This document shows positions 56,353-64,000 of a stretch of 64,000 bases of DNA, piece after piece. The number at the start of each line of letters is the position of its first letter. The stretch's first letter is position 1. The position numbers and the translations under genes are program-made. Where the stretch lies: NCBI RefSeq assembly GCF_000721605.1, contig NZ_JOIZ01000017.1, positions 124,001-188,000 of the forward strand. Reading direction: 5' to 3'. This stretch comes from Streptomyces sp. NRRL S-37. GTDB taxonomy: Bacteria > Actinomycetota > Actinomycetes > Streptomycetales > Streptomycetaceae. The notes under the pieces are model-generated. The model was not told where the DNA came from, did not search any database, and saw only the letters and a list, made by a program, of their open reading frames with translations.

Positions 56353-56889
56353 TCAGCCGGTGGCCGGCAGTCCCAGCAGTACGTCGGTGTACTTCAGGAC
56401 CGCCAGCAGCAGCCCGATGACACCGAGCGACACACCCGCCCAGGCGACCGACTTGACCCAGGGCGCCTGCACCGTACGGCCGGGTGTCCCGAACGCGGGC
56501 CGCGCCAGCACCGCCACGCCCACGATCAGCGCGGTCAGCGCGAACAGGCCGGCCCATAGCGCGCTGGTGTGCCAGGCGTCGCCGTACACCTCCTTGACCT
56601 GTGTGGCGACGCCCGCGTCCGCGGCCGTCTCCAGCTGGCCCATGAGGGTCTCGCGGGCGGCGGCCACCGTGCCCAGCCAGCCACCGGTGAGCGAGACGAG
56701 GCCGAGCGCCGCGGAGACGACCGCGGCGGCGCCCTGTCCGACACCGGAGGGGCCCTCCTCCTTGTCCACCGCGGGTCCGGTCTCCACGACGTCGGTGCCG
56801 GTGTCGACGTCGTCGGGCTCCGTGGCGTCCACCGCCGTCCCGTCGTGCCCGGTGCCGGCTCCGGTCTCGTCCACTGTCCTGGTTCCCAT
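56353..56889 (-). CDS. Small membrane protein, unknown
   Basis: A 178-residue protein with a Thr/Asp/Gly-rich, acidic N-terminus of about 55 residues and three hydrophobic segments (GAAAVVSAALGLVSLTGGW, LWAGLFALTALIVGVAVLA, VAWAGVSLGVIGLLLAVL). No recognised domain. The ATG at 56889 starts 35 bp beyond the GNAT stop on the same strand. Confidence 0.7.
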   Translation of the reverse strand: MGTRTVDETGAGTGHDGTAVDATEPDDVDTGTDVVETGPAVDKEEGPSGVGQGAAAVVSAALGLVSLTGGWLGTVAAARETLMGQLETAADAGVATQVKEVYGDAWHTSALWAGLFALTALIVGVAVLARPAFGTPGRTVQAPWVKSVAWAGVSLGVIGLLLAVLKYTDVLLGLPATG

Positions 56890-56924
56890 GCCCCGCACCG
56901 TACGGACGCTCTCTGAGAGTCCGC

Positions 56925-57485
56925 TTAACGATCGTCGCGCGCCGCGCGCCACTCGGGGGCCAGCACGGACCACACCTCCAGGTCGTGGCGCACCCCGTGG
57001 TGGAGGTGGGCCTCGCGGCGCACACCGTCACGGGTCATGCCGAGCCGGCGGGCGACGCCGATGCTCGGCTCGTTGCCGGCCGCCGCGACCCATTCGACCC
57101 GGTGGATGCCGCGCTGCTCGACGGCCCAGTCGATGAGCACCCGCATCGCGCGGGTGACGAGCCCGCGCCCGGTGGCGGCGGGCTCCAGCCAGCAGCCGAC
57201 CTCGCAGGTGCCGTTCCCGGCGTCGAAGTTCAGGGTGAGCACCCCGCCCACGAGCGTGCCGTCCAGCCACAGCCCGTGCAGTGAGGCGGTGTCGGCGGCG
57301 CGCCCGTCGGCGTACCGCTGGAGCACCTCGCGGGCGCCGGCCACGTCCGTGGCCCGGGAGCCGAAGGGGATGTACCGGTTGACGAACTCCCGGCCCCGGT
57401 CCAGATGGGCCAGGAACTCCTCGGCGTGCCAGGGCTCCAGGGGGCGCAGTTCGGCTCCGTCGTCACCCAGTCGTATCGCGTACAT
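56925..57485 (-). CDS. GNAT acetyltransferase (RimJ/RimL type)
   Basis: A 186-residue GNAT of the RimJ/RimL group. It has LRPLEPWHAEEFLAHL near the start, CEVGCWLEPAATGRGLVTRAMRVLIDWA as the acetyl-CoA motif and VEWVAAAGNEPSIGVARRLGMTRDGVRREAHLHHGVRHDLEVWSVL at the end. The likely substrate is an N-terminal amine or small molecule. The ATG at 57485 lies inside the end of the MMPL gene (23-bp overlap), so it is coupled to it. Confidence 0.88.
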   Translation of the reverse strand: MYAIRLGDDGAELRPLEPWHAEEFLAHLDRGREFVNRYIPFGSRATDVAGAREVLQRYADGRAADTASLHGLWLDGTLVGGVLTLNFDAGNGTCEVGCWLEPAATGRGLVTRAMRVLIDWAVEQRGIHRVEWVAAAGNEPSIGVARRLGMTRDGVRREAHLHHGVRHDLEVWSVLAPEWRAARDDR

Positions 57486-59709
57486 CCCGCTGCCGCTCCT
57501 CCTCGGCCAGTACGTCCGCCGCCTCGGCGTCCGTGGCGGCGGCCAGCCTCTCATGGGCGGTCCGGGCCTCGGGCGGCTCGATGCTGATGCGCGGCAGGAT
57601 CCGGTCCAGCGAGCGGGGCAGCCACCAGTTGGCGCCGCCGAGGAGGTGCATGAGGGCGGGGACGAGCAGGGTGCGCAGGACGAAGGCGTCGAGGGCGACG
57701 GCCGCGGCGAGCGCGATGCCGAACATGGCGATCACCCGGTCGCCGGTGAGGACGAAGGCGAGGAAGACCGAGATCATGATCACGGCGGCGGAGTTGATCA
57801 CCCGGCTGGTCTCCGCGAGGCCGACGCGGACGGCGCGCCGGTTGTCGCCGGTCTCCAGCCACTCCTCGTACATCCGGCCGACCAGGAAGACCTGGTAGTC
57901 CATGGAGAGCCCGAAGAGGACCGACACCATGATCACGGGCAGGAAGGGTTCGATGGGGCCCGCGCTGCCGAGGCCGAGCGGTTCGCTGCCCCAGCCCCAC
58001 TGGAAGACCGCGACGACGACGCCGAAGGCGGCGGCGACGGCGGCCACGTTCATCGCGGCGGCCTTCAGCGGAATGGCCAGGGACCGGAAGGCGAGCAGGA
58101 GCAGCAGACAGCCCAGGCCGATCACGACGCCGACGAACAGGGGCAGCTTGCCGACGATGACGTCGGCGAAGTCGTCGTATCCGGCCGTCACACCGCCGAC
58201 GTGCACATCGAGCGAGGTGCCCGACTCGGCCCGCGGCAGGACGTCGTCGCGCAGCCGGTCGACCAGGTCACTGGTCCGCTCCGACTGCGGGGACGACTCC
58301 GGCACGACGGTGAGGTACGCGGTGTCGCCGCCCGTGCCGTAGGCCGCGGGCGACACCGACGCGACGCCCTCGGTCGCGCGCAGGGTGGTGCCGAGGTTGT
58401 CCAGGGCGAGCCGGTCCCCGGCGCCGTCGACGGGGGTGACGAGGGTGAGGGGGCCGTTCACGCCGGGGCCGAAGCCGTCGGCGAGGAGGTCGTAGGCCTG
58501 GCGGGTGGTGGACGTCTCGGGGTCGTTGCCCTGGTCGGAGGTGCCCAGGTGGAGGGAGAGGGTGGGCAGTGCGAGGACGGTCATGACGACGACCGCGACT
58601 GCGCCGAGCGGCTTGGGGTGGCGCTCCACGAACGCCGACCAGCGGGCGGCGAACCCGGTCGGCAGCTCCGGCTCGGGCCCGTGCCCGGCCAGCCGGCGCC
58701 GCTCCCGGCGGCTGAGCGCGCGTAGGCCGATGTACTTCAGCAGGGCGGGCAGCAGGGTGACGGAGGCGGCGACGGTCAGGACGACGGTGAGCGAGGCCGC
58801 TATGGCGACGCCGTTGAGGAAGTTCAGCCGGAGGATCAGCATGCCCAGCAGGGCGACGCAGACGGTGGCGCCCGCGAAGACGACCGCCCGCCCGGTGGTG
58901 GCGACGGCATGGACGGCGGCCTCGGTGACGGTGAGGCCGCGCTTCAGTCCGCGCCGGTGCCGGGTCACGATGAACAGCGCGTAGTCGATGCCGACGCCGA
59001 GCCCGACCAGCATGCCGAGCATGGGGGCGAAGTCGGCGACGGTCATGACGTGCCCGAGGAGCACGATCCCGGCGTAGGCGGTGCCGACGCCGACCAGGGC
59101 GGTGGCGATGGGCAGCAGCGCGGCGGCGAGCGAGCCGAAGGCGAGGAAGAGGACGACGGCGGCGACGGCCACGCCGGCGATCTCGGCCGTGTGCCCGCCG
59201 GAGGACTCTCCGAGCGCGACGGCGCTGCCGCTCAGCTCGATGCGGAGCCCGTCGGTCCGGGCGGCCTCGGCCGTCTCCACCACGGCGGCGGCCTCGCCCG
59301 CGTCGATGTCCTCGGACCGGTCGTCGAAGGTGACCGTGGCGTAGGCGGTGCGGCCGTCCGCGCTGATCCGGCCGGCCCCCTGGCCGTCGTAGGGACCGCT
59401 CACGGCGGCCACGCCGGGCAGGTCCCCGATCCGGTCCAGGGTGCGGGTCATGGCCTGCTCGACGCCGGGGTCCCGGACGCTGCCGGACGGGGTGTGCCAG
59501 ACCACGGTGTCGCTGTCGCCGCCGAGGCCGGGGAAGCCCTCCTCCAGCAGCCGGGCGGCCCGCCCCGACTCGGTGCCGGGCACCTCGTAGTCGTTCGAGT
59601 AGGCGGAGCCGGCGGCGAAGGCTCCGGCGGAGACACCGCCGAGGGCGAGGAGCCAGAGCAGAACGGTGATCAGCCGGCGTCGGACACACCAGCATGCGAG
59701 GGCTGCCAC
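57463..59709 (-). CDS. MMPL/RND-family transporter
   Basis: A 748-residue transporter with 11-12 TM segments in two halves, each with a large extracytoplasmic loop. Conserved MMPL features are MLVGLGVGIDYALFIVTRHR in the first half and VSVLFGLSMDYQVFLVGRMYEEW in the second, the Asp-Tyr pairs of the proton relay. Family members export lipids, siderophores or antibiotics. The GTG at 59709 has GGGAGC upstream and places TM1 near the start. No regulator gene adjoins it. Confidence 0.92.
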   Translation of the reverse strand: MAALACWCVRRRLITVLLWLLALGGVSAGAFAAGSAYSNDYEVPGTESGRAARLLEEGFPGLGGDSDTVVWHTPSGSVRDPGVEQAMTRTLDRIGDLPGVAAVSGPYDGQGAGRISADGRTAYATVTFDDRSEDIDAGEAAAVVETAEAARTDGLRIELSGSAVALGESSGGHTAEIAGVAVAAVVLFLAFGSLAAALLPIATALVGVGTAYAGIVLLGHVMTVADFAPMLGMLVGLGVGIDYALFIVTRHRRGLKRGLTVTEAAVHAVATTGRAVVFAGATVCVALLGMLILRLNFLNGVAIAASLTVVLTVAASVTLLPALLKYIGLRALSRRERRRLAGHGPEPELPTGFAARWSAFVERHPKPLGAVAVVVMTVLALPTLSLHLGTSDQGNDPETSTTRQAYDLLADGFGPGVNGPLTLVTPVDGAGDRLALDNLGTTLRATEGVASVSPAAYGTGGDTAYLTVVPESSPQSERTSDLVDRLRDDVLPRAESGTSLDVHVGGVTAGYDDFADVIVGKLPLFVGVVIGLGCLLLLLAFRSLAIPLKAAAMNVAAVAAAFGVVVAVFQWGWGSEPLGLGSAGPIEPFLPVIMVSVLFGLSMDYQVFLVGRMYEEWLETGDNRRAVRVGLAETSRVINSAAVIMISVFLAFVLTGDRVIAMFGIALAAAVALDAFVLRTLLVPALMHLLGGANWWLPRSLDRILPRISIEPPEARTAHERLAAATDAEAADVLAEEERQRDVRDTTG

Positions 59710-59852
59710 GGAACGTGCTCCCGGAGTGACTGAGATGTGGATCTTTGACCGGGAACAGCCGTACACGGACCGAACATCCCGCAAAGAACGCATGAGCTAC
59801 GCACCGGCCACTCTTGCAGGCACAACTGATCGTTTGTCGCTTTCGTGTCCTT

Positions 59853-59873
59853 GTTCACATCTCCGTTCACATC
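59853..59873. promoter_or_regulatory. Direct repeats upstream of the MMPL gene
   Basis: GTTCACATC occurs at 59853-59861 and 59865-59873, about 145 bp upstream of the MMPL start, in a locally AT-richer stretch between the MMPL gene and the small gene at 59894. The 12-nt centre spacing, just over one helix turn, fits a dimer-binding site. Confidence 0.35.
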
Positions 59874-59893
59874 GGTGCGAGCGGCGGCACCGC

Positions 59894-60217
59894 TCAGTCG
59901 GACTGGTCCCCCAGCGCCATGGTCATGAGCCCCGCGACCAGCAGCCACAGCGCTCTGCGGGTCCGCCCCCGGGAGCCCAGCACCGCGGCGAGGGCGCAGA
60001 CGGCGGCTCCACCTGCGTACGCGACGGGGACGAGGGCCGGCGCGGAACCCGCGAGACGGAGCAGAGCGGCGGCCGCGCCCGCGAGGGCGAGTACGGCCCC
60101 GGCACCGGCCGCGGCCCACCGGGCGCGCCGCACCTCCCGCGCGGCCTCGTCGCCCCGTGCGGTGTCCTCCGCCCGGACGTCCGCGGTCGGGTCGTCGGAA
60201 TCGGTACGTCCACTCAT
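59894..60217 (-). CDS. Small membrane protein (107 aa), unknown
   Basis: A charged, Asp/Arg-rich N-terminus of about 33 residues is followed by three hydrophobic segments (AAAGAGAVLALAGAAAALL, VPVAYAGGAAVCALAAVLG, ALWLLVAGLMTMALG). The ATG at 60217 is the first in the frame. No domain recognised; codon usage is normal. Confidence 0.65.
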   Translation of the reverse strand: MSGRTDSDDPTADVRAEDTARGDEAAREVRRARWAAAGAGAVLALAGAAAALLRLAGSAPALVPVAYAGGAAVCALAAVLGSRGRTRRALWLLVAGLMTMALGDQSD

Positions 60218-60404
60218 GGCGCGGGAGCGTAACGCCCGCGGCCCGGAAACCCGGATGCGGGGGTGCGGGAATGGCTGCTATCGTCCGCCGCTCCGACGTT
60301 CCACGGCAGTCCGCCGCCGACCGAAGCAGGTGCTTTGATGCTTGTCCGTCCGATCTCCGACGCGACCCTTTCCCTCTTCACGGCCCCAAGGAGCCCGTTC
60401 ACCG

Positions 60405-61208
60405 ATGTCGGACATCACATCGAACACCCCGCACGACGACCTCGCTAGCCGCCTCACCCTGCCCCGGTACCCCCGCAGCAGCGCCTACGACGCCCGCTGG
60501 ACCATCGAGAACGCGATGGGCCCGCACGCGTTGTGGCTGCTGGAGTGGCTCGCCCCGGCCCTCGGCCTCGACACCCTGCGCCCCGGTGCGCGCGTGCTCG
60601 ACCTGGGCTGCGGACGCGCCATGACGTCGGTCTTCCTGGCCAGGGAGTACGGCGTCCAGGTCACCGCGGCCGACCTGTGGATCAAGCCGGACGACAACGC
60701 GCGCCGCATCGCGGAGGCGGGCGTCGCCGACCGGGTGTTCCCGGTCCTCGCCGAGGCCCACGACCTGCCCTTCGGTCAGGAGAGCTTCGACGCGATCGTC
60801 TCCGTCGACGCGTATCAGTACTTCGGCACCGACGATCTCTACCTGCCGACGCTGACCCGGCTGCTGAAGCCCGGCGGGCGGATCGGGGTCGTCGTCCCGT
60901 CGATGCCCGAGGAGATCGAGGGCACCGAGCCGCCGGAGCACATGAAGCCGTACTGGGACCCCGCGTTCTGGTGCTTCCACAGTCCCGCCTGGTGGCGCCG
61001 CCACTGGACCCGCAGCGGGGCCGTGGACGTGGAGACGGCCGACTGGCTGGAGGACGGCTGGCGTGAGTGGCTGCTCTGGTGCGACGTCGTCGCCGAGGAG
61101 AGCACGGAGGAGTTCCATGTGCGGATGAGCCGGGAGAGCGCGGACATGCTGCGCTCGGACCGGGGCCGCACGCTGGGCTTCGCACGCGTGGTGGGCCGCC
61201 GCGTCTGA
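60405..61208 (+). CDS. SAM-dependent methyltransferase, class I
   Basis: A 267-residue methyltransferase. Motif I is VLDLGCGRAMTSVFLARE, with ADLWIKPDDNARRI as the acidic loop, LPFGQESFDAIVSVDAYQYFGTDD as motif II, and LLKPGGRIGVVVPSMPEE as motif III. The substrate is unknown; the AYQYFGT segment is typical of small-molecule enzymes. The ATG at 60405 has AAGGAG 12 bases upstream. It stands alone, divergent from the small membrane protein and convergent with gatB. Confidence 0.88.
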   Translation: MSDITSNTPHDDLASRLTLPRYPRSSAYDARWTIENAMGPHALWLLEWLAPALGLDTLRPGARVLDLGCGRAMTSVFLAREYGVQVTAADLWIKPDDNARRIAEAGVADRVFPVLAEAHDLPFGQESFDAIVSVDAYQYFGTDDLYLPTLTRLLKPGGRIGVVVPSMPEEIEGTEPPEHMKPYWDPAFWCFHSPAWWRRHWTRSGAVDVETADWLEDGWREWLLWCDVVAEESTEEFHVRMSRESADMLRSDRGRTLGFARVVGRRV

Positions 61209-61232
61209 CCGCGTGACGGCATGACCCCATGA

Positions 61233-61268
61233 GAGAGGGGGCGCATCGAACCCGATGCGCCCCCTCTC
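61233..61268. terminator. Bidirectional terminator between the methyltransferase gene and gatB
   Basis: A perfect 16-bp stem (61233-61248 with 61253-61268) with a 4-nt loop separates the two convergent genes. Confidence 0.88.
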
Positions 61269-61282
61269 GCCGTCTTCGGGGA

Positions 61283-62797
61283 TCAGCCCTCGTCGACGCC
61301 CAGCTTCTGCAGGATCAGCTCCTTCACGCGGGCCGCGTCGGCCTGCCCGCGCGTGGCCTTCATGACCGCGCCGACCAGGGCACCGGCCGCGGCCACCTTG
61401 CCACCGCGGATCTTGTCCGCGATGCCCGGGTTGCCGGCGATGGCCTCGTCGACGGCGGTGCCCAGGGCACCCTCGTCGGAGACGACCTTCAGACCGCGCT
61501 TGTCGACCACCTCGTCCGGGGTGCCCTCACCGGCGAGGACGCCCTCGATGACCTGACGGGCCAGCTTGTCGTTCAGATCGCCCTTCACGACCAGCTCGGC
61601 GACCCGGGCCACCTGCTCCGGGGTGATCGCCAGCTCGTCGAGGCCCTTGCCGGACTCGTTGGCGGCGCGGGCCAGCTCACCCATCCACCACTTGCGGGCG
61701 GAGGCCGCGTCGGCACCGGCGTCGATCGTGGCGACGATCGGGTCCAGCGCACCGGCGTTGAGGATGGCCTGCATGTCGGTGCCGGAGATCCCCCACTCCT
61801 CGCGGAGCCGGTTGCGGCGCACCAGCGGCAGCTCGGGCAGGGCGGCGCGGATCTTCTCGACCCACTCGCGGGACGGGGCGACCGGCACCAGGTCGGGCTC
61901 CGGGAAGTACCGGTAGTCCTCGGCCTCCTCCTTCACACGGCCCGAGGTCGTGGACCCCGTGTCCTCGTGGAAGTGCCGGGTCTCCTGGATGATCGTGCCA
62001 CCCGAGGAGAGCACCGCCGCGTGGCGCTGGATCTCGAACCGGGCGGCGCGCTCCACGGACCGCAGCGAGTTGACGTTCTTCGTCTCGCTGCGGGTGCCGA
62101 ACTTCTCGGTGCCGTGGGGGCGCAGCGACAGGTTCACGTCGCAGCGCATCTGGCCCATCTCCATGCGGGCCTCGGACACGCCGAGCGCCCGGATGAGCTC
62201 GCGCAGCTCACGGACGTAGGCCCGCGCGACCTCGGGGGCGCGCTCGCCCGCTCCCTCGATCGGCTTGGTGACGATCTCGATCAGCGGGATGCCGGCGCGG
62301 TTGTAGTCCAGCAGGGAGTGGGACGCGCCGTGGATACGGCCGGTGGCGCCGCCCACGTGCGTGGACTTGCCGGTGTCCTCCTCCATGTGGGCGCGCTCGA
62401 TCTGCACGCGGAAGGTCTCCCCGTCCTCCAGCTGCACGTCGAGGTAGCCGTCGAAGGCGATCGGCTCGTCGTACTGGGAGGTCTGGAAGTTCTTCGGCAT
62501 GTCCGGATAGAAGTAGTTCTTCCGGGCGAAGCGGCACCACTCGGCGATCTCGCAGTTCAGCGCGAGACCGATCTTGATCGCCGACTCGACGCCGGTCGCG
62601 TTGACGACCGGGAGCGCGCCGGGCATGCCGAGGCAGACGGGGCAGGTCTGGGTGTTCGGGTCGGCGCCCAGCGCCGTCGAGCAGCCGCAGAACATCTTGG
62701 TCCGGGTGCCGAGTTCGACATGGACCTCGAGGCCCATGACGGGGTCGTACGACGCGAGTGCGTCCTCGTACGACACCAGGTCAGTCGTGGTGGTCAC
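61283..62797 (-). CDS. gatB: Aspartyl/glutamyl-tRNA amidotransferase subunit B
   Basis: A 504-residue GatB. It has [47 protein letters not shown] (zinc-type cysteines), [34 protein letters not shown] and [16 protein letters not shown], and the C-terminal YqeY/tail domain. It activates misacylated Glu-tRNA(Gln) or Asp-tRNA(Asn) and receives ammonia from GatA. The GTG at 62797 has GGGA upstream. It follows gatA with one small gene between them. Confidence 0.96.
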   Translation of the reverse strand: MTTTTDLVSYEDALASYDPVMGLEVHVELGTRTKMFCGCSTALGADPNTQTCPVCLGMPGALPVVNATGVESAIKIGLALNCEIAEWCRFARKNYFYPDMPKNFQTSQYDEPIAFDGYLDVQLEDGETFRVQIERAHMEEDTGKSTHVGGATGRIHGASHSLLDYNRAGIPLIEIVTKPIEGAGERAPEVARAYVRELRELIRALGVSEARMEMGQMRCDVNLSLRPHGTEKFGTRSETKNVNSLRSVERAARFEIQRHAAVLSSGGTIIQETRHFHEDTGSTTSGRVKEEAEDYRYFPEPDLVPVAPSREWVEKIRAALPELPLVRRNRLREEWGISGTDMQAILNAGALDPIVATIDAGADAASARKWWMGELARAANESGKGLDELAITPEQVARVAELVVKGDLNDKLARQVIEGVLAGEGTPDEVVDKRGLKVVSDEGALGTAVDEAIAGNPGIADKIRGGKVAAAGALVGAVMKATRGQADAARVKELILQKLGVDEG

Positions 62798-62812
62798 GGT
62801 GAAACTTCCCTC

Positions 62813-63052
62813 TCAGCCCAGCAGGACGTCGTCGTCGCCGAGGCGCTTCACCTCGCGGTAGAGGATGGCGAGGTTGGTGATGACGGCGGCGCCGGTCACG
62901 ACGGCGTCGAGCAGCCGCAGCGTGTCCTTCTCGCCGCGCGCCTTCTTGATCTGCTTGTACACACCGACGGCGCCGAACGCCGAGGTGGCCATGGAGACGT
63001 ACAGGCCGGACTTGGACTTCTTGAATCCCTTGGCCTTGGACAGTGCGCTCAC
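62813..63052 (-). CDS. Small hydrophobic protein (79 aa) between gatA and gatB
   Basis: A 79-residue protein with a basic start ([21 protein letters not shown]) and two hydrophobic stretches around [17 protein letters not shown] and [19 protein letters not shown]. The GTG at 63052 overlaps the gatA stop (GTGA), so it is coupled to gatA, and 15 bp separate it from gatB. It may be a small membrane protein tied to the amidotransferase operon; no function known. Confidence 0.75.
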   Translation of the reverse strand: MSALSKAKGFKKSKSGLYVSMATSAFGAVGVYKQIKKARGEKDTLRLLDAVVTGAAVITNLAILYREVKRLGDDDVLLG

Positions 63053-64000
63053 AGCGACGGTGCCTCCTCGATCAGCGGGTGGCCCCACTTTTCCACGAAG
63101 GCGGCCTCGACGGCGGCGCCGACCTTGTAGAGCCGGTCGTCCTTCATGGCGGGGGCGATGATCTGCAGACCCACCGGCAGGTTGTCCTCGGGGGCGAGGC
63201 CGCAGGGCAGCGACATGGCCGCGTTGCCCGCCAGGTTGGTGGGGATGGTGCACAGGTCGGCGAGGTACATCGCCATCGGGTCGTCGGCGCGCTCGCCGAT
63301 CGCGAAGGCGGTGGTCGGGGTCGTCGGGGAGACGATCACGTCGACCTGCTCGAAGGCCCGCTCGAACTCCTGCTTGATGAGGGTGCGGACCTTCTGGGCG
63401 CTGCCGTAGTACGCGTCGTAGTAGCCGCTCGACAGGGCGTACGTACCGAGCATGATGCGGCGCTTGACCTCGTCGCCGAAGCCGGCCTCACGGGTGAGCG
63501 AGGTGACCTCCTCGGCGGAGTGCGAGCCGTCGTCGCCGGTCCGCAGGCCGTAGCGCAGGCCGTCGAAGCGGGCGAGGTTGGAGGAGCACTCGGAGGGCGC
63601 GATCAGGTAGTACGCGGAGAGCGCCAGGTCGAAGGAGGGGCAGTCCAGTTCGACGACCTCGGCGCCCAGCTCCTTCAGCAGCTCGACGGACTCGTCGAAC
63701 CGCTGGACGACACCGGCCTGGTAGCCCTCGCCGCGGAACTGCTTGACGACGCCGACGCGCATGCCGGCGACCGAGCCGTTGCGGGCGGCCTCGACGACCG
63801 GCGGGACCGGGGCGTCGATGGAGGTGGAGTCCATCGGGTCGTGCCCGGCGATCACCTCGTGCAGCAGGGCGGCGTCCAGGACCGTACGGGCGCAGGGACC
63901 GCCCTGGTCCAGGGAGCTGGAGAAGGCGACCATGCCGTACCGGGAGACGGCGCCGTACGTCGGCTTCACACCGACGGTGCCGGTGACGGCGGCCGGCTGG
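63049..64000 (-). CDS. gatA: Glutamyl-tRNA amidotransferase subunit A, C-terminal part (5' end outside window)
   Basis: The reading frame enters from the right edge at [15 protein letters not shown] and runs to the TGA at 63049. It includes [77 protein letters not shown] and [14 protein letters not shown], as expected of GatA. The Ser-cisSer-Lys catalytic core is upstream of the window edge. It supplies ammonia from glutamine to GatB. Confidence 0.95.
   Translation of the reverse strand, partial: QPAAVTGTVGVKPTYGAVSRYGMVAFSSSLDQGGPCARTVLDAALLHEVIAGHDPMDSTSIDAPVPPVVEAARNGSVAGMRVGVVKQFRGEGYQAGVVQRFDESVELLKELGAEVVELDCPSFDLALSAYYLIAPSECSSNLARFDGLRYGLRTGDDGSHSAEEVTSLTREAGFGDEVKRRIMLGTYALSSGYYDAYYGSAQKVRTLIKQEFERAFEQVDVIVSPTTPTTAFAIGERADDPMAMYLADLCTIPTNLAGNAAMSLPCGLAPEDNLPVGLQIIAPAMKDDRLYKVGAAVEAAFVEKWGHPLIEEAPSL

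Overview
The window is high-GC actinobacterial DNA, almost certainly a Streptomyces chromosome core. The evidence is strong G/C bias at third codon positions, many GTG starts, tandem Streptomyces-type conservons (cvnABCD), accB/accE, and a leu/ilv/serA block followed by gatB/gatA. From memory the backbone order resembles the S. coelicolor core around cvn1/cvn2 to gat. No rRNA, tRNA, CRISPR array, integrase or intact insertion sequence was seen.

Layout. 1-8166: two tandem conservons on the + strand: a sensor-kinase-like CvnA (the first cut by the window edge), a roadblock protein CvnB, a DUF742 protein CvnC and a small GTPase CvnD. 8462-10028 (-): acyl-CoA carboxylase epsilon and beta subunits. 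10288-16031: a short-chain dehydrogenase, an HpnR-like B12 radical-SAM protein with a drug/metabolite-type transporter, a glycosyltransferase and a YceI protein. 16142-17883: a hypothetical gene broken by a stop codon, and a TPM-domain membrane protein. 18004-22306 (-): cimA, ilvE, leuB. 22809-26896: proline catabolism (pruA, PRODH) with a divergent PucR-type regulator. 26877-29093: a TetR/MFS efflux pair. 29141-34726 (-): serA and ilvB-ilvN-ilvC with a leader-peptide attenuator. 34760-37750: a membrane PAS-GGDEF-EAL protein. 38275-45383: oxidoreductases, a lipoprotein sugar dehydrogenase, a LuxR-type ATPase regulator and small proteins. 45523-56301: a peptide-type ABC transporter divergent from a glucarate-type sugar-acid catabolic operon. 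56353-61208: small membrane proteins, GNAT, MMPL and a methyltransferase. 61283-64000 (-): gatB, a small protein, and gatA cut by the window edge.

How the genes fit together. leuB, ilvE, cimA, ilvBNC and serA give branched-chain amino acid and serine synthesis, and ilvB carries a classical Ile/Leu/Val leader peptide. The PRODH/P5CDH pair degrades proline to glutamate under a divergent regulator. The 45.5-56.3 kb block looks like a sugar-acid uptake and degradation unit.

Most striking irregularities. Both cvnD genes and accB lack internal segments of about 200-280 bp. The two cvnD losses begin at the same codon, at the end of a 186-nt near-identical block, which points to repeat collapse during assembly or to real recombination. 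Others are a 22-residue duplicate of the PRODH C-terminus between PRODH and pruA, a hypothetical gene split by one in-frame TGA, an 85-bp inverted-repeat element upstream of the GGDEF gene, and a palindromic repeat read in-frame inside a regulator gene. Nothing here is clearly a new multi-gene system.
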